Source of the DNA: Lachnoclostridium sp. An76
GTDB taxonomy: Bacteria > Bacillota > Clostridia > Lachnospirales > Lachnospiraceae
Length of the DNA stretch: 64,000 nt
Assembly (NCBI RefSeq): GCF_002161355.1
Contig: NZ_NFHL01000005.1
Span: forward strand, 124,001-188,000
Direction of reading: 5' to 3'
Shown here: positions 56,728-64,000 of the stretch, in pieces
How the letters are laid out: every line of letters starts with the position of its first letter
How positions within the stretch are numbered: position 1 is the first letter of the stretch
The notes under the pieces: generated by a model
Database searches by the model: none
What the model saw: the letters and a program-made list of their open reading frames with translations, nothing else
What the model was told of the DNA's origin: nothing
Translations under genes and position numbers: made by a program

Positions 56728-58920
56728 TCACTCCCCCTGCTCTTCCTGTACGAAATGCCACTGGTACGCCCTGTATTCGCCCAGCTCTACCGGGACCGGG
56801 ATCCCTGCTTCCATGAGCGCTGTGCTGTTGTATGTCCTGCCGCTCTCCTCCTCGCGGTATACGGTATTTTCCGCCAGGCCCCTGAGCTTGATATAGGACA
56901 CATCCATATTGGCATGCTGCCGGATCGTCACCGCCTGGACGAGCGCTTCTTTTCCGTCTTCTGAGGCAAATTCCCACGCCCCTGTGTCCGCTGTCTGCGG
57001 ATCTGTCAGGCGGTAGTACAGCCCCTGCTGGACGAGCCGCGCGTACTTTTTGTACTCTTTGATCTGACCGCGGATCTCATCCTTTTCTTCTTCGCTCAGC
57101 TTGTTGAGATCCAGTTCATAGCCGAAGGTCCCCGGCGTCGCTGCCACTGCCCTGGTCTTAAGCGACGTGACCCTGCCGGTCTGGTGGTTCGGCGATGCTG
57201 AGACGTGCGACCCTACGGAAGACACCGGATAGATAAACGATGTGCCGTACTGGATCTCCAGACGGTCTATGGGATCCGTATTGTCGCTGCACCAGATCTG
57301 CGGCGTGTAATAGAGCATCCCGGCGTCAAACCTGCCGCCGCCTCCGCTGCACCCCTCGATCAGGATATCCGGGTAGCGCTGCACGATGCGCTCCAGGAAG
57401 TCATACAGGCCGAGGACATAGTCGTAGAGCACTCTGCCCTGCCCGTCTCCGGTCGCGGAGTACACGTCCGCGATGCTCCGGTTCATATCCCATTTGATAT
57501 ACTCGATATTCCCCTGGTCCAGGACCGCGCAGATCTTATCATAGATATAGTCCACCACTTCTTTTCTGGAGAAGTCCAGGACGAGCTGGTGCCTGGAGCG
57601 GTTCGGCCGGCGCCCCGGTATCACGAACGCCCAGTCCGGGTGCTCCCGGTAGAGGCTGCTGTCTTCATTTACCATTTCCGGCTCGATCCAGATGCCGAAC
57701 TTCATCCCCATAGCATTGATCCTGCGGATGAGCTCTCCCAGGCTGCAGCCCAGCTTTTCCTCGTTGACCGTCCAGTCGCCCAGCCCCCTGAGCTCACTGT
57801 CCCGGTTCCCGAACCAGCCGTCGTCCATGACGAACATCTCGATCCCAAGATCCGCCGCCTGCTCAGCCAGCTTCACCAGATCCTCTCCGGTAAAGTCAAA
57901 ATAGAATGCTTCCCAGCTGTTCAGGAGGATAGGACGGACGCTCTCTTTATATTTGCCTCTGCACAGATGCCCGCGCATGCACCGGTGCAGGTTCTGGGAG
58001 AGTTTCCCGATTCCTTCGGAGGAATAGCTTAAGATTACCTCCGGCGACTGGAACTCTTCCCCCGCCTCAAGGGAATAGGCGAACTGCTCCTCGCACAGCC
58101 CCATGAGCAGCCTTGTCTGATAATACTGATCCATCCCTGCCTCACTCTGGAATCCGCCGCTGTAGACAAAGGACATGGCATAACATCCGCCCGCGGTCTC
58201 TGTAGTCTCCCGCTCCGCCAGGATCACTGCCGGATTGTACTGATGGCTGGAAGTGCCCCTCAGGCTGCCGATCTTCGAGACCCCATGGCCCACAGGGAGC
58301 CTCTGGTAATTGCGCTCCATCGCATGGCGCCCGTAAAAGGTGATAAAGTCATACTCGCCGCCCAGCATGTCCAGACATGCCGGGGCCAGCTTTTTGACCG
58401 ACACGTGTCCGCTGCTCCCGTTTACGATCTTTACGCTCCTCGTGATCACATCGTACTCGGGAAGCACGCCGTAGTACAGCACTGCCTGCACCTTTGAGAC
58501 CCTGTCCTCCAGCACCACTTCCAGCGTCTGTGCTTCCTCTGCATCCGCGTACACTGCCGGCAGGCCTTTCAGAGAATATTTCCCCTCTCTGATGCTGTGG
58601 CTCACATACCGGAAATCGCTGCTGTATGTGCGGTCCGTGTTCTTGATGATGCAGGCAGGCGTCCTGTAATCTCCTGTGCCAAGCGACGGGAATTCCTGTG
58701 GGAGAGCATCCATTGAGTAGGTCTTATCCTTGCCCGCGTCATACGGATTCCCGGAAAAGCCTCTGTCGTAAAACGTCAGCAGGTAATCCATACAGCCGTC
58801 CGCCCGTTTCCCGTAATACAGATGGAGCAGGAACCCATACCGGTCCACCTGCATCTGGTAAGTCGTGTTCTTCGTGTGCAGAGTAAGTGTCTTCTGCTTT
58901 TCATCATATAATATGCTCAT
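56728..58920 (-). CDS. GH36 alpha-galactosidase
   Basis: The 730-residue enzyme has a beta-sandwich N-terminus (to about 320), a TIM barrel with LNSWEAFYFDFTGEDLVKLAEQA, FVMDDGWFGNRD, IEPEMVNEDS, the nucleophile region EYIKWDMNRSIADV and the acid/base region QIWCSDNTDPIDRLEIQYGT, and a C-terminal beta domain. Size and motifs fit group I bacterial GH36 enzymes active on raffinose, stachyose and melibiose. No signal peptide is present, so hydrolysis is intracellular after uptake by the adjoining ABC transporter. AGGAGA nine to ten bases before the ATG supports the start. A hairpin at 58962 lies between it and the permease genes. Confidence 0.94.
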   Translation of the reverse strand: MSILYDEKQKTLTLHTKNTTYQMQVDRYGFLLHLYYGKRADGCMDYLLTFYDRGFSGNPYDAGKDKTYSMDALPQEFPSLGTGDYRTPACIIKNTDRTYSSDFRYVSHSIREGKYSLKGLPAVYADAEEAQTLEVVLEDRVSKVQAVLYYGVLPEYDVITRSVKIVNGSSGHVSVKKLAPACLDMLGGEYDFITFYGRHAMERNYQRLPVGHGVSKIGSLRGTSSHQYNPAVILAERETTETAGGCYAMSFVYSGGFQSEAGMDQYYQTRLLMGLCEEQFAYSLEAGEEFQSPEVILSYSSEGIGKLSQNLHRCMRGHLCRGKYKESVRPILLNSWEAFYFDFTGEDLVKLAEQAADLGIEMFVMDDGWFGNRDSELRGLGDWTVNEEKLGCSLGELIRRINAMGMKFGIWIEPEMVNEDSSLYREHPDWAFVIPGRRPNRSRHQLVLDFSRKEVVDYIYDKICAVLDQGNIEYIKWDMNRSIADVYSATGDGQGRVLYDYVLGLYDFLERIVQRYPDILIEGCSGGGGRFDAGMLYYTPQIWCSDNTDPIDRLEIQYGTSFIYPVSSVGSHVSASPNHQTGRVTSLKTRAVAATPGTFGYELDLNKLSEEEKDEIRGQIKEYKKYARLVQQGLYYRLTDPQTADTGAWEFASEDGKEALVQAVTIRQHANMDVSYIKLRGLAENTVYREEESGRTYNSTALMEAGIPVPVELGEYRAYQWHFVQEEQGE

Positions 58921-58961
58921 ATTTAAGTCTCTCCTGATCTGTTTCTATCATAAATATAATA

Positions 58962-58998
58962 AGCGGGTGAATGTACTTCTCTGCACATAACACCCGCT
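58962..58998 (-). terminator. Intercistronic hairpin between permease and GH36 genes
   Basis: AGCGGGTG and CACCCGCT pair across a 21 nt loop. On the minus strand TTATTATATTT follows. It could attenuate transcription, or protect the upstream mRNA 3' end, so that transporter and hydrolases are made in different amounts. Confidence 0.5.
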
Positions 58999-59028
58999 CA
59001 TGCAGGATGCGCGGATGCGCATCGCCAC

Positions 59029-59871
59029 TTACTTCACGGCGCCGTTTACAACTCCATTGATGATATGTTTCTGGCAGATCACATAGAAGATAATGATCGG
59101 GATCAATGCCAGAAGATAAGACGCAAACGCCAGGTTATAGTTCGTACCGAACTGTGTCTGGAAAGTCAGCTGCGCCAGAGGCAGTGTGTTCTGTCCTTTT
59201 CCTGACATGATGATCAGAGGCGTCATAACGTCATTCCATACCGCAAGGGCTGTGATGACCGCAACCGTCGCGTGCATCGGCTTCATGATCGGGAAGATGA
59301 TGCTCCAGAACGTCCGCCATGTGCTCGCCCCGTCTACCCTCGCCGCTTCTTCCAGAGCGATCGGGATATTTACGAGATATCCTGTGTAAAGAAGTAAATT
59401 CATCGGCATATAGAATACCACATACAGCAGGATAACGCCAGCCCAATTATCAAGGTGCATCTCAGCGGTCTGCTTTGCCAGCGGCATCATCAGGATCGCG
59501 AACGGGACAAACATACCGCTTACGATAAACAGGTAGATCACATTGTAGATCTTGCTGTGCGCTTTATTCCTTCCCACCGCATATCCCATCAGGGCATGGA
59601 GCAGGATGCAGAGCACTACCGTGGTCACTGTCACCAGAAGGCTGTTCCCCAGGGAACGCCAGAAATCCGTAAGTTCCATGGCCTGTGCAAAATTGCTCAG
59701 GCTCCAGGATGACGGGAGCGACAGGATGCCGGAAATGCTGTTGGTCATTTCAGAGGGCTGCTTGAACGCGATCACGATGGTCATATACAGCGGGAACGCC
59801 ACTGTCAGCAGTCCGATAAACAGAAGGATCGTAACAGGCCAGTTGATTCTTGCTTTCATTTTCTCATACAT
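59029..59871 (-). CDS. Carbohydrate ABC transporter permease (MalG/MsmG type)
   Basis: The 280-residue membrane protein has six helices and the EAA loop LEEAARVDGASTWRTFWSIIFPIMKPMHATVAVI, which contacts the ATPase. The N-terminus MKARINWPVTILLFIGLLTVAFPLYMTIVIAFK is typical of the MalG subfamily. It pairs with the MalF-type permease encoded just upstream, with which it shares one base (TAATG). Together with the solute-binding lipoprotein it imports a sugar. Context (GH36, GH13) suggests raffinose-family or melibiose-like substrates. No ATPase gene is present, so a shared MsmK-like ATPase elsewhere is expected. Confidence 0.93.
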   Translation of the reverse strand: MYEKMKARINWPVTILLFIGLLTVAFPLYMTIVIAFKQPSEMTNSISGILSLPSSWSLSNFAQAMELTDFWRSLGNSLLVTVTTVVLCILLHALMGYAVGRNKAHSKIYNVIYLFIVSGMFVPFAILMMPLAKQTAEMHLDNWAGVILLYVVFYMPMNLLLYTGYLVNIPIALEEAARVDGASTWRTFWSIIFPIMKPMHATVAVITALAVWNDVMTPLIIMSGKGQNTLPLAQLTFQTQFGTNYNLAFASYLLALIPIIIFYVICQKHIINGVVNGAVK

Positions 59872-60743
59872 TATAACTGTTCCTCCTTCTTACTTGATAT
59901 GGTCATCTGCGCCACAGAGATCGCCACGATCACAATGAAGAATACGACCGCATTGGCGCTCTGGTAGCCAAAGCTTCCGCCGGACAGACCGTTATTGTAG
60001 ATCAGATAGGAGATGGACTCTGTGCTCTGCTCAGGACCTCCCTTTGTCATTGCCATGATCTGGTCAAATACCATCAGGAAGTTCTTCACACAGAGTACCA
60101 TGTTGATCGTAAAGAACGGGATGATCAGCGGGAAGGTCAGGTATTTAAATTTCTTCCACCCTGTCGCGCCGTCCAGGTCGCCCGCCTCGTACACATCCTC
60201 AGGCACTGTCTGGAGCCCGGAGATATAGATGATCGTATTCATGGCGATGGACTGCCATGCACACACGATCACAATGGCGATCCATGCGGTCTTGCTGCTG
60301 GAGAGCATACTGGAGCTCAGAGCCTCGATCCCCAGCGCGTCGCCCAGCCCCGGAAGGATATATGTAAAGAAATACTGGAAAATGTATCCTACGACCAGCG
60401 CCCCGAGCACGTTCGGGATAAAGTATGCCGCGCGCAGGAAGGTTTTCCCTTTGATCTTGCTGTTCAGTCCGAGGGCAAGGAGAAGGCTGATCACATTCGT
60501 CACGATCGTCGCCACGATGGCGAGCTTGATGGTGAACCAGTAAGAACCGCCGATCCTCGGATCAGTAAACAGGTCGATGTAATTGCGGAACCCCACAAAG
60601 TCATAAGTCCCAAAGCCTTTGAAGTTTGTAAAGCTGTAGATGACACCGCGGATCAGCGGTATCGTATTAAAGCAGACAAACAGTGCCAGGATCGGTATGG
60701 TGATCAGCATATAAGTCCGCTTGCTGTCGTTTGCATGTTTCAT
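59871..60743 (-). CDS. Carbohydrate ABC transporter permease (MalF/MsmF type)
   Basis: The 290-residue membrane protein has six helices and the EAA loop DVYEAGDLDGATGWKKFKYLTFPLIIPFFTINMVLC. Its N-terminal helix LITIPILALFVCFNTIPLIRGVIYSFTNFKGF is typical of the MalF/UgpA group. It forms the membrane channel with the MalG-type protein whose ATG overlaps its stop. It starts 18 bp after the solute-binding protein gene, in the normal order SBP-MalF-MalG. The substrate is inferred from neighbours as an alpha-galactoside. Confidence 0.93.
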   Translation of the reverse strand: MKHANDSKRTYMLITIPILALFVCFNTIPLIRGVIYSFTNFKGFGTYDFVGFRNYIDLFTDPRIGGSYWFTIKLAIVATIVTNVISLLLALGLNSKIKGKTFLRAAYFIPNVLGALVVGYIFQYFFTYILPGLGDALGIEALSSSMLSSSKTAWIAIVIVCAWQSIAMNTIIYISGLQTVPEDVYEAGDLDGATGWKKFKYLTFPLIIPFFTINMVLCVKNFLMVFDQIMAMTKGGPEQSTESISYLIYNNGLSGGSFGYQSANAVVFFIVIVAISVAQMTISSKKEEQL

Positions 60744-60761
60744 AATCTGCCCGCTCCTTTC

Positions 60762-62045
60762 CTATTTGTCAGTCCCGTGTTCTTCGTTGTACTCCTGTAC
60801 CGCACGGATGATGTCTCTGTTATATCTCTGCCAGTCTTTGTCGAATTTCGCCAGGAACGCGTCCACATCCTTGTTGATCAGGAATGTCTGGATCTGTGCG
60901 TCCACCGCCATCTCGGACGGATAGTAGTGGTCCTGGTAGTCCGTCATATTACCGGACTCGATAAACGGCGACATCCCGTCCAGCATGGGCGCCAGCTCGA
61001 AATCTCCCTCTTTGCACGGCACCGCGTTCTGGTCGTCGATATAAGCCTGGATGTTTTCATCCGCCAGCAGGAAATCGAGCACCTCATACGCCGCATCCTT
61101 ATTCTCGCACGCCGCGGTCACCGCAAACATCAGGTCAACTCCTGAGTTCAGCGTATTCTTTGACGCATCGTCATTCCCCGGGGTTACGAAGGAATCAATG
61201 TTCATCTCCGGATTCACGGAGAGGATCTGAGGCACCGCATAGCTTCCGATCGGGTACATCGCTGACTCTCCGTTGGCAAACGCGGTACACGCGTCATTGT
61301 ATCCGTATGCGAACGGGTCCTCCGGCCCGTAGCTTACCAGTTCCAGACATTTCTCCGCTGTCTCCCGGTATTCATCCGTGAATGTGGTCTCTCCTGCGTT
61401 CACCTGCTTACATGTATCCGCAGGCGCCAGGTCAACGGCAAGGGAGTTCCACGGCGCCAGGCAGGTCCATGTATCTCGGAACCCAAAATAGAACGGCAGG
61501 ATCCCCTCTGCCTGGATCTCCTCACAGAGATCGATCAGCTCACTCCATGTCTCCGGTATCTCCCATCCATGCTCCTCGAACATATCCTTGTTGTACAGGA
61601 TGCCCGCCGCATTCGCCACATAGGGCACGCCGTACGTCCCGTCCGTGGGAGTGATCTCCAGCGCTTCCAGGATATCCACATAGGATTCCTTGATGTCCGC
61701 CAGCCCCGGATAGTCCGATACATCCGCGAGGATATCTGCATCTACATAATAGGAGTAGTTGATATCCCCCCCTATGCCGATAATGTCCGGGTAATCTTCC
61801 CTTACGAACCGTGTCCTCATGATCGTACTGGCATCATTCGGCGAACTGATGGTCAGATGGATGTCATCGTGAGACGCATTGAACTCCTCCTCCACCTTGT
61901 CGAAATACGCTGCTGCCTCTGGTTTGTACTGGAGGATCTCGATCTCCGTTTTCCCTGAGTTTTCATCCGCACCGCATCCCGGAAGGATGGCCGCTGCCAG
62001 CATGGCTGCTGCCAGAGCCATGCTAATCGCATTTTTTCTTTTCAT
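60762..62045 (-). CDS. Sugar ABC transporter solute-binding lipoprotein
   Basis: The 427-residue protein has a lipoprotein signal (KNAISMALAAAMLAAAILPGC, with the lipidated Cys near residue 24). A family 1 solute-binding fold follows: IEILQYKPEAAAYFDKVEEEFNASHDDI, YPDIIGIGGDINYSYY, TYGVPYVANAAGILYNKDMFEEHGWEIPETWSELI and FANGESAMYPIGSYAV. It captures an oligosaccharide outside the membrane. Aromatic residues in LPFYFGFRDTWTCLAPWNSLA could stack on sugar rings. GGAAGGAG 11 bases before the ATG at 62045 supports this start rather than one 20 codons upstream. It is first in the operon, divergent from the AraC regulator. Confidence 0.93.
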   Translation of the reverse strand: MKRKNAISMALAAAMLAAAILPGCGADENSGKTEIEILQYKPEAAAYFDKVEEEFNASHDDIHLTISSPNDASTIMRTRFVREDYPDIIGIGGDINYSYYVDADILADVSDYPGLADIKESYVDILEALEITPTDGTYGVPYVANAAGILYNKDMFEEHGWEIPETWSELIDLCEEIQAEGILPFYFGFRDTWTCLAPWNSLAVDLAPADTCKQVNAGETTFTDEYRETAEKCLELVSYGPEDPFAYGYNDACTAFANGESAMYPIGSYAVPQILSVNPEMNIDSFVTPGNDDASKNTLNSGVDLMFAVTAACENKDAAYEVLDFLLADENIQAYIDDQNAVPCKEGDFELAPMLDGMSPFIESGNMTDYQDHYYPSEMAVDAQIQTFLINKDVDAFLAKFDKDWQRYNRDIIRAVQEYNEEHGTDK

Positions 62046-62158
62046 CGTAGTCCCAGCTCCTTCCTTTAGCCTTAAACTTTTCTTTGTCTTATTATAACAT
62101 TTCAAAATGCGTCCTAAAATATCTTCATTTCTTTTATTTTATACCAATATTCAACTTA

Positions 62159-62180
62159 TACATTGTTTATATAAAGTGTA
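62159..62180. promoter_or_regulatory. Inverted repeat in the divergent regulator/transporter gap
   Basis: TACATTGTTTA and TATAAAGTGTA are imperfect inverted halves (complement TACACTTTATA) in the middle of the 62046-62251 gap. TATAAT boxes for both directions lie on either side (62205-62210 rightward and about 62093-62098 leftward), both with poor -35 boxes. This is the expected site for activation by the AraC protein. Confidence 0.5.
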
Positions 62181-62251
62181 GTCGCATTATGGTATATTTT
62201 GCGCTATAATAGCCGTAAAGACATGCATTAAGAACAGTGGAGATGATACAG

Positions 62252-63109
62252 ATGAGTGATTTTTTGTTTTCCGTATTTCCCAATGAAAATTTCGTAGACC
62301 TGGGGCTGTACCAGTTCGGCAAGGAACAGTGCGTGCCTGCCCACTCCTTCGGCCCCGCATCCAGGAACCATTACCTCTTCCACTATGTCCTGTCCGGCAC
62401 AGGGCGTCTCATGGCAAATGATTCCAAGGGACAGACGAAGGAATACCAGATTAAGAGCGGCCAGGGGTTCATGATCTTCCCCAAGCAGATCAACACCTAC
62501 ATCGCAGACCAGGAGCTTCCATGGGAATATGCATGGATCGAATTCGACGGGCTCAGGGCAAAGGAGATCGTCGAGCTCGCGGGGCTTACCCCGGACCACC
62601 CGGTGTATCACGCCTCGTCAAAAGAGCTGCGGGAACTCATGAAAGACGAGATGCTCTACATCGCGGAGCACGGGGACGCGTCCCCCTTCCATCTGATCGG
62701 GCATCTCTTCCTCTTCATCGACTACCTGTCCCGCTCCTCTGTGACCATGCACCTGTCGTCCAACGGGAAGGTCCGCGACTTCTATATTAAAGAAGCGCTG
62801 AATTATATTGAACAGAATTTCCAGAATGATATCTCCGTAGAAGGGATCGCGCAGTTCTGCGGGCTGAACCGCACGTATTTCGGAAGGATCTTCAAAGGAG
62901 CCGTGGGCAAGTCCCCGCAGGAATTCCTCTTAAGCTACCGCATGACAAAAGCCGCGGAACTGCTGAAGCTGACCAGGCTCTCCATCAGCGACGTCGGAAA
63001 CGCTGTGGGATATCCGAACCAGCTCCACTTCTCGCGGGCATTTAAAAACACATACGGAGTCTCGCCCCGGGAGTGGCGGAGCCAGAACCAGATAACTCAC
63101 GGAGAGTAG
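62252..63109 (+). CDS. AraC-family regulator of the alpha-galactoside locus
   Basis: The 285-residue protein has an N-terminal cupin-like sugar-sensing domain (VPAHSFGPASRNHYLFHYVLSGTGRL, GQGFMIFPKQINTYIADQELPWEYAWIEFDG). A C-terminal double HTH follows: ISVEGIAQFCGLNRTYFGRIFKGAVGKSPQEFLLSYRMTKAAELL and LSISDVGNAVGYPNQLHFSRAFKNTYGVSPREWR. It is of the RafR/MsmR kind that activates raffinose or melibiose uptake genes. It is divergent from the transporter operon. GTGGAG nine bases before the ATG at 62252 favours that start over earlier in-frame ones. Confidence 0.92.
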   Translation: MSDFLFSVFPNENFVDLGLYQFGKEQCVPAHSFGPASRNHYLFHYVLSGTGRLMANDSKGQTKEYQIKSGQGFMIFPKQINTYIADQELPWEYAWIEFDGLRAKEIVELAGLTPDHPVYHASSKELRELMKDEMLYIAEHGDASPFHLIGHLFLFIDYLSRSSVTMHLSSNGKVRDFYIKEALNYIEQNFQNDISVEGIAQFCGLNRTYFGRIFKGAVGKSPQEFLLSYRMTKAAELLKLTRLSISDVGNAVGYPNQLHFSRAFKNTYGVSPREWRSQNQITHGE

Positions 63110-63192
63110 ATCTGTCTCTGGATATTCCACTCCCGCTCTGGTAAAATAGGGGCAATAGATAAAACGAAGAATAGACAAGGAGGTTTTGCGGG

Positions 63193-64000
63193 ATGAAGGT
63201 CATTGACTTTAAAGATGCAAAATGCCGTCACTGTTACAAATGTGTGCGCAACTGCGCGGTAAAAGCGATCTCAGTCAAGGATGAGCAGGCGAGGATCATG
63301 GTGGACCACTGCATCAACTGCGGACGCTGCCTGGAGGTCTGTCCTCAGAATGCAAAGACATTTGCCAGCGACATGGAACGTGTAAAAGACTATCTGCGGC
63401 AGGGATTTAAGACCGTTATATCCATCGCCCCGTCCTATGCGGGCGTGCTGGAATTCGACACGCCCGGACAGGTCGTGGACGCTCTCCAGAAGCTGGGATT
63501 CCGGGAAGTCCGCGAGACCGCGGAGGGCGCTGCCCTTGTGACGAACGAATACAAAAAACTGGTGCGGCAGAACGAAATGCCGAACATCATCACCACATGC
63601 TGCCCGAGCGTGAACGACCTGATCGAGAAGTATTACCCGGACTGCGCGAAGCTGATGGCGCCCGTCGTATCCCCGATGACCGCCCACGGACGGTATATCA
63701 AGAAGATCTACGGGCCGGATGTAAAGGTCGTCTTCCTCGGGCCCTGTATCGCGAAAAAGCAGGAGGCTATCGGGGATGAGAGAGTATTTGGCGCGGTGGA
63801 CGCGATCCTTACTTTTGAGGAGCTGGCGGACTGGCTCCACGAGGAAGGGATCGATCTGCATCAATGCGAAGATAAGCCCATGGGAAACCCGAATCCGAAG
63901 ATCAACCGCCTCTATCCTGTGAGCGGCGGCGTGATCCAGTCTGTGATCACAGAAGAGGATGCGGACGGATACCACAAGGTATTTGTAGACGGGCTGGAAA
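63193..64000 (+). CDS. [FeFe]-hydrogenase-like protein with two 4Fe-4S sites (partial)
   Basis: The frame is open to the window end (269 codons seen). It starts MKVIDFKDAKCRHCYKCVRN after AAGGAGG. Two 4Fe-4S ferredoxin motifs follow (CRHCYKCVRNC at residues 11-21; CINCGRCLEVCPQNAK about 41-56). Then comes a hydrogenase large-subunit domain with TTCCPSVNDLIEKYYPDCAKLMAPVVSPM and VFLGPCIAKKQEAIGD, the P-loop cysteines around the H-cluster. The short two-cluster architecture fits sensory (HydS-like, group C/D) [FeFe]-hydrogenases, which in Clostridia often lead to PAS or phosphatase domains. The end is missing, so catalytic versus sensory function cannot be decided. Confidence 0.85.
   Translation, partial: MKVIDFKDAKCRHCYKCVRNCAVKAISVKDEQARIMVDHCINCGRCLEVCPQNAKTFASDMERVKDYLRQGFKTVISIAPSYAGVLEFDTPGQVVDALQKLGFREVRETAEGAALVTNEYKKLVRQNEMPNIITTCCPSVNDLIEKYYPDCAKLMAPVVSPMTAHGRYIKKIYGPDVKVVFLGPCIAKKQEAIGDERVFGAVDAILTFEELADWLHEEGIDLHQCEDKPMGNPNPKINRLYPVSGGVIQSVITEEDADGYHKVFVDGLE

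Overview
The window looks like a chromosomal segment from an anaerobic, spore-forming gut Firmicute of the Lachnospiraceae type (Clostridium/Blautia/Dorea-like). Supporting signs are strong AGGAGG ribosome sites, a Csp-like subtilisin protease, a PPi-type phosphofructokinase, class 1B PyrD/PyrK, an alpha-galactoside uptake and hydrolysis locus without its own ATPase, a sensory-type [FeFe]-hydrogenase protein and two-component or ANTAR regulators. Species cannot be fixed from the sequence alone. Most host genes are on the minus strand and moderately GC-rich. The inserted elements are visibly more AT-rich.

Layout. 0-5 kb: flavodoxin-like protein, NUDIX hydrolase, heterodimeric ABC exporter. 5-12.8 kb: a cell-surface beta-helix protein gene, now a pseudogene, split by a 6.3 kb decayed Tn1549-like conjugative transposon. 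That remnant carries tnpV, an IS110-family element, a drug-type ABC transporter, a relaxase tail and a 5'-truncated integrase. 12.8-15.3 kb: GHKL histidine kinase and LytTR regulator in convergent orientation. 15.4-18.8 kb: an AAA-ATPase/PD-(D/E)XK gene cut in two by a second IS110-family element. 18.9-23.1 kb: S8 protease, phosphofructokinase, glycosyltransferase. 23.1-23.5 kb: a giant palindrome exactly between two convergent genes. 23.5-30 kb: an operon running VanZ-like, membrane protein, M29 aminopeptidase, purE, purM, purN, purD. 30-34 kb: pyrE with a new small membrane ORF, then pyrF-pyrK-pyrD. 34-40.5 kb: three zinc-ribbon or membrane proteins, an ECF S-component, a TetM-like GTPase fused to a YacP/Rae1-type NYN nuclease domain, and a polysaccharide deacetylase.

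40.7-49.6 kb: an 8.8 kb integrative element in tRNA-Pro(CGG), bounded by 37 bp direct repeats. It has a tyrosine integrase, an HUH replication initiator, a small FtsK-like ATPase, two HTH regulators with palindromic operators, and a cargo operon led by a Gly/Ser-rich lipoprotein. This is the best candidate for an undescribed system. It resembles a miniature rolling-circle integrative element (AICE-like, or a phage or ICE satellite).

49.6-53.8 kb: tRNA-Pro, tRNA-Gln, dapF, an ANTAR antiterminator and glnA, whose leader begins with a terminator hairpin carrying an ANTAR-type hexaloop, then a small alarmone synthetase. 53.8-54.7 kb: two more giant palindromes, again between convergent genes. 54.7-63.1 kb: an alpha-galactoside/sucrose locus (solute-binding protein, two permeases, GH36, GH13) with a divergent AraC regulator. 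63.2 kb to the end: a truncated [FeFe]-hydrogenase-like protein.

Recurring themes are insertion into non-essential genes, hairpins at operon ends, and tight translational coupling by overlapping start and stop codons.
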